Assembly: GCA_004559845.1 (NCBI GenBank)
Contig: SFWW01000101.1
Coordinates: 1 to 7,879 of the forward strand
Reading direction: 5' to 3'
Source: a bacterium
GTDB taxonomy: Bacteria > Bacteroidota > Bacteroidia > Bacteroidales > Muribaculaceae
Length of the DNA stretch: 7,879 bases
Positions within the stretch are counted from its first letter, which is position 1; every line of letters begins with the position of its first letter. Shown here one piece after another: positions 6,690 to 7,879 of this stretch. The notes below the pieces were generated by a model that saw nothing but the letters and a program-made list of their open reading frames with translations, ran no database searches and was not told the origin of the DNA. The position numbers and the translations under genes were made by a program.

Positions 6690-7879
6690 ATGAGCATTTC
6701 CATCCATACCCTCACCTCTTCGCTGCACCACGAAGCAGCCATCAAAAAAGAAACTGCAGATTTTTTTGCTGATTTCAATTTCCAATTCACTTGCTACGAA
6801 GAAGATTTCACCCACTACGGCGAAGCCGACCTCCATCTTATCTACGTGCGCACCGGCGGCACCGAAGGTTTGATGAAAGCACTGCTACCCACCATGCTCA
6901 ATCAAAGCAACCGCCCCTTCTATCTGCTCACCTCCGGCAAAAGCAATTCGCTGGCGGCATCGATGGAAATCCTCTCCTATTTGCAGCAAAACAAACTGAA
7001 GGGCGAAATCATTCACGGCGATAAGACTTATATCAATTCACGCATCCACGAGCTCCACCGAGTGGAAAGCGCACGTAAGGCGCTTCATGGCAAGCGTTTC
7101 GGTGTGATTGGAGCTCCCAGCGATTGGCTCATCGCCAGCATGGCAAGTTCGGTGGCATTGAAAAGCAAACTCGGAATAGAATTGGTGAACATTGAAATTC
7201 AAGAGGTGCTCACCTCACTCGAAACCGTGCATCAGCAGCCTGCCGAATGTGAAACCTTGGCACAACTGGCACCTTGCAGCGAAATAAAAAACGCTGTGCC
7301 GGGTGCCATAAAGCTCTACCATGCCCTGAAAGAAGTGGCAACACGCCACCAACTGAGCGGTTTCACCATCCGGTGCTTCGACCTGCTTGGTGCCGTGCAC
7401 AACACCGGCTGCTATGCCTTGGCGCAACTCAATGCAGAAGGCATCATCGCCGGATGCGAAGGCGATGTGCCCACGATGATTACGATGGCTATTGTGCGCG
7501 AACTCACCGACGTGTCGGGCTTCCAAGCCAATCCTTCGCGCATTAATCCCGCCACAGGCGAACTCTTATTGGCACATTGCACCATACCCCTCAATATGGT
7601 GCAGCGCTACGAGCTCGACACCCATTTCGAAAGCGGCATTGGCATAGGCATTCGCGGCTATATGGAGGAAGGACCCGTCACCATTTGCAAAGCAAGCGGC
7701 GACCTCTCCCGCTTCGTGGCATTAGAAGCCACATTAAAAAAGAACCTCAGCGAACCCAACCTCTGCCGCACCCAGCAAGTGCTCCAAGTGATCAACCCCA
7801 GACAGACCGACTATTTCCTCAAATCACCCATCGGCAACCACCACGTAATAGCCCCCGGCCACATCGCCCCACTATTCAC
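6690..7879 (+). CDS. L-fucose/L-arabinose isomerase-fold family protein (3' partial)
   Basis: The frame is open from ATG 6690 to the right edge (396 complete codons plus two bases) with no stop, so the C-terminus is missing. The protein (MSISIHTLTSSLHHEAAIKK...) resembles the FucI/AraA-like superfamily (COG2407-type), whose characterised members interconvert aldoses and ketoses using a divalent metal. The N-terminal half looks like the alpha/beta domains of that fold (for example HLIYVRTGGTEG and KRFGVIGAPSDWLIAS). The C-terminal half has family-like motifs: FTIRCFDLL (residues 226-234), GCYALAQLNAEGIIAGCEGDVPTMITM with Glu257 and Asp259, and LAHCTIP with His296, candidate metal or catalytic residues. 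THFESGIGIGI follows. No signal peptide is seen, so it is probably cytoplasmic. The start fits the promoter at 6645 and no nearer in-frame ATG exists. The substrate cannot be assigned, and some family members may not be sugar isomerases. Confidence 0.82.
   Translation, partial: MSISIHTLTSSLHHEAAIKKETADFFADFNFQFTCYEEDFTHYGEADLHLIYVRTGGTEGLMKALLPTMLNQSNRPFYLLTSGKSNSLAASMEILSYLQQNKLKGEIIHGDKTYINSRIHELHRVESARKALHGKRFGVIGAPSDWLIASMASSVALKSKLGIELVNIEIQEVLTSLETVHQQPAECETLAQLAPCSEIKNAVPGAIKLYHALKEVATRHQLSGFTIRCFDLLGAVHNTGCYALAQLNAEGIIAGCEGDVPTMITMAIVRELTDVSGFQANPSRINPATGELLLAHCTIPLNMVQRYELDTHFESGIGIGIRGYMEEGPVTICKASGDLSRFVALEATLKKNLSEPNLCRTQQVLQVINPRQTDYFLKSPIGNHHVIAPGHIAPLF

Noticed and set aside
1..7879. 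CRISPR array, tRNA, insertion sequence, prophage or toxin-antitoxin genes
   Set aside because: No regularly spaced repeats, cloverleaf sequence, transposase motif or small paired genes were found on either strand.

Overview
The window looks like chromosomal DNA from an anaerobic member of the Bacteroidota, most likely Bacteroidales. The evidence is a perfect copy of the phylum's -7 promoter element (TAnnTTTG) in front of all three genes that begin a new transcript here, start codons without Shine-Dalgarno sequences, a rubredoxin gene, and a secreted-type glycoside hydrolase-like protein ending in a T9SS-like C-terminal domain. GC content is roughly half by eye. The genus cannot be fixed from the sequence alone. 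All supported genes are on the + strand.

Layout. (1) 1-2337: 3' part of a large DUF5722-type (GH clan A-like) carbohydrate-active protein with a CBM6/35-like module and a C-terminal sorting-like domain; its start lies left of the window. (2) 2413-4500: intact uvrB, the damage-loading helicase of nucleotide excision repair, with its own promoter. (3) 4497-6220: a YgiQ-family radical SAM gene overlapping the uvrB stop by 4 nt (ATGA). It is broken: just after its Cx3CxxC cluster motif about 60 bp are missing at a short ATTTC microhomology, and the remainder is in another frame. (4) 6339-6536: rubredoxin, with its own promoter. (5) 6537-6689: intergenic region with a 20-bp tandem duplication covering the rubredoxin stop, two terminator-like hairpins and a promoter. 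(6) 6690 to the right end: a FucI/AraA-like sugar isomerase family gene, open to the edge and cut off by it.

The genes do not form one pathway. uvrB and the broken ygiQ are a translationally coupled pair; rubredoxin and the isomerase-like gene appear to be separate transcription units; the hydrolase belongs to whatever lies to the left. I see no CRISPR array, tRNA, rRNA, insertion sequence or phage gene, and no convincing new multi-gene system. The most notable items are the ygiQ deletion with frameshift, the duplication that builds part of the rubredoxin terminator, the palindrome on the uvrB promoter, and the little-characterised DUF5722 protein.
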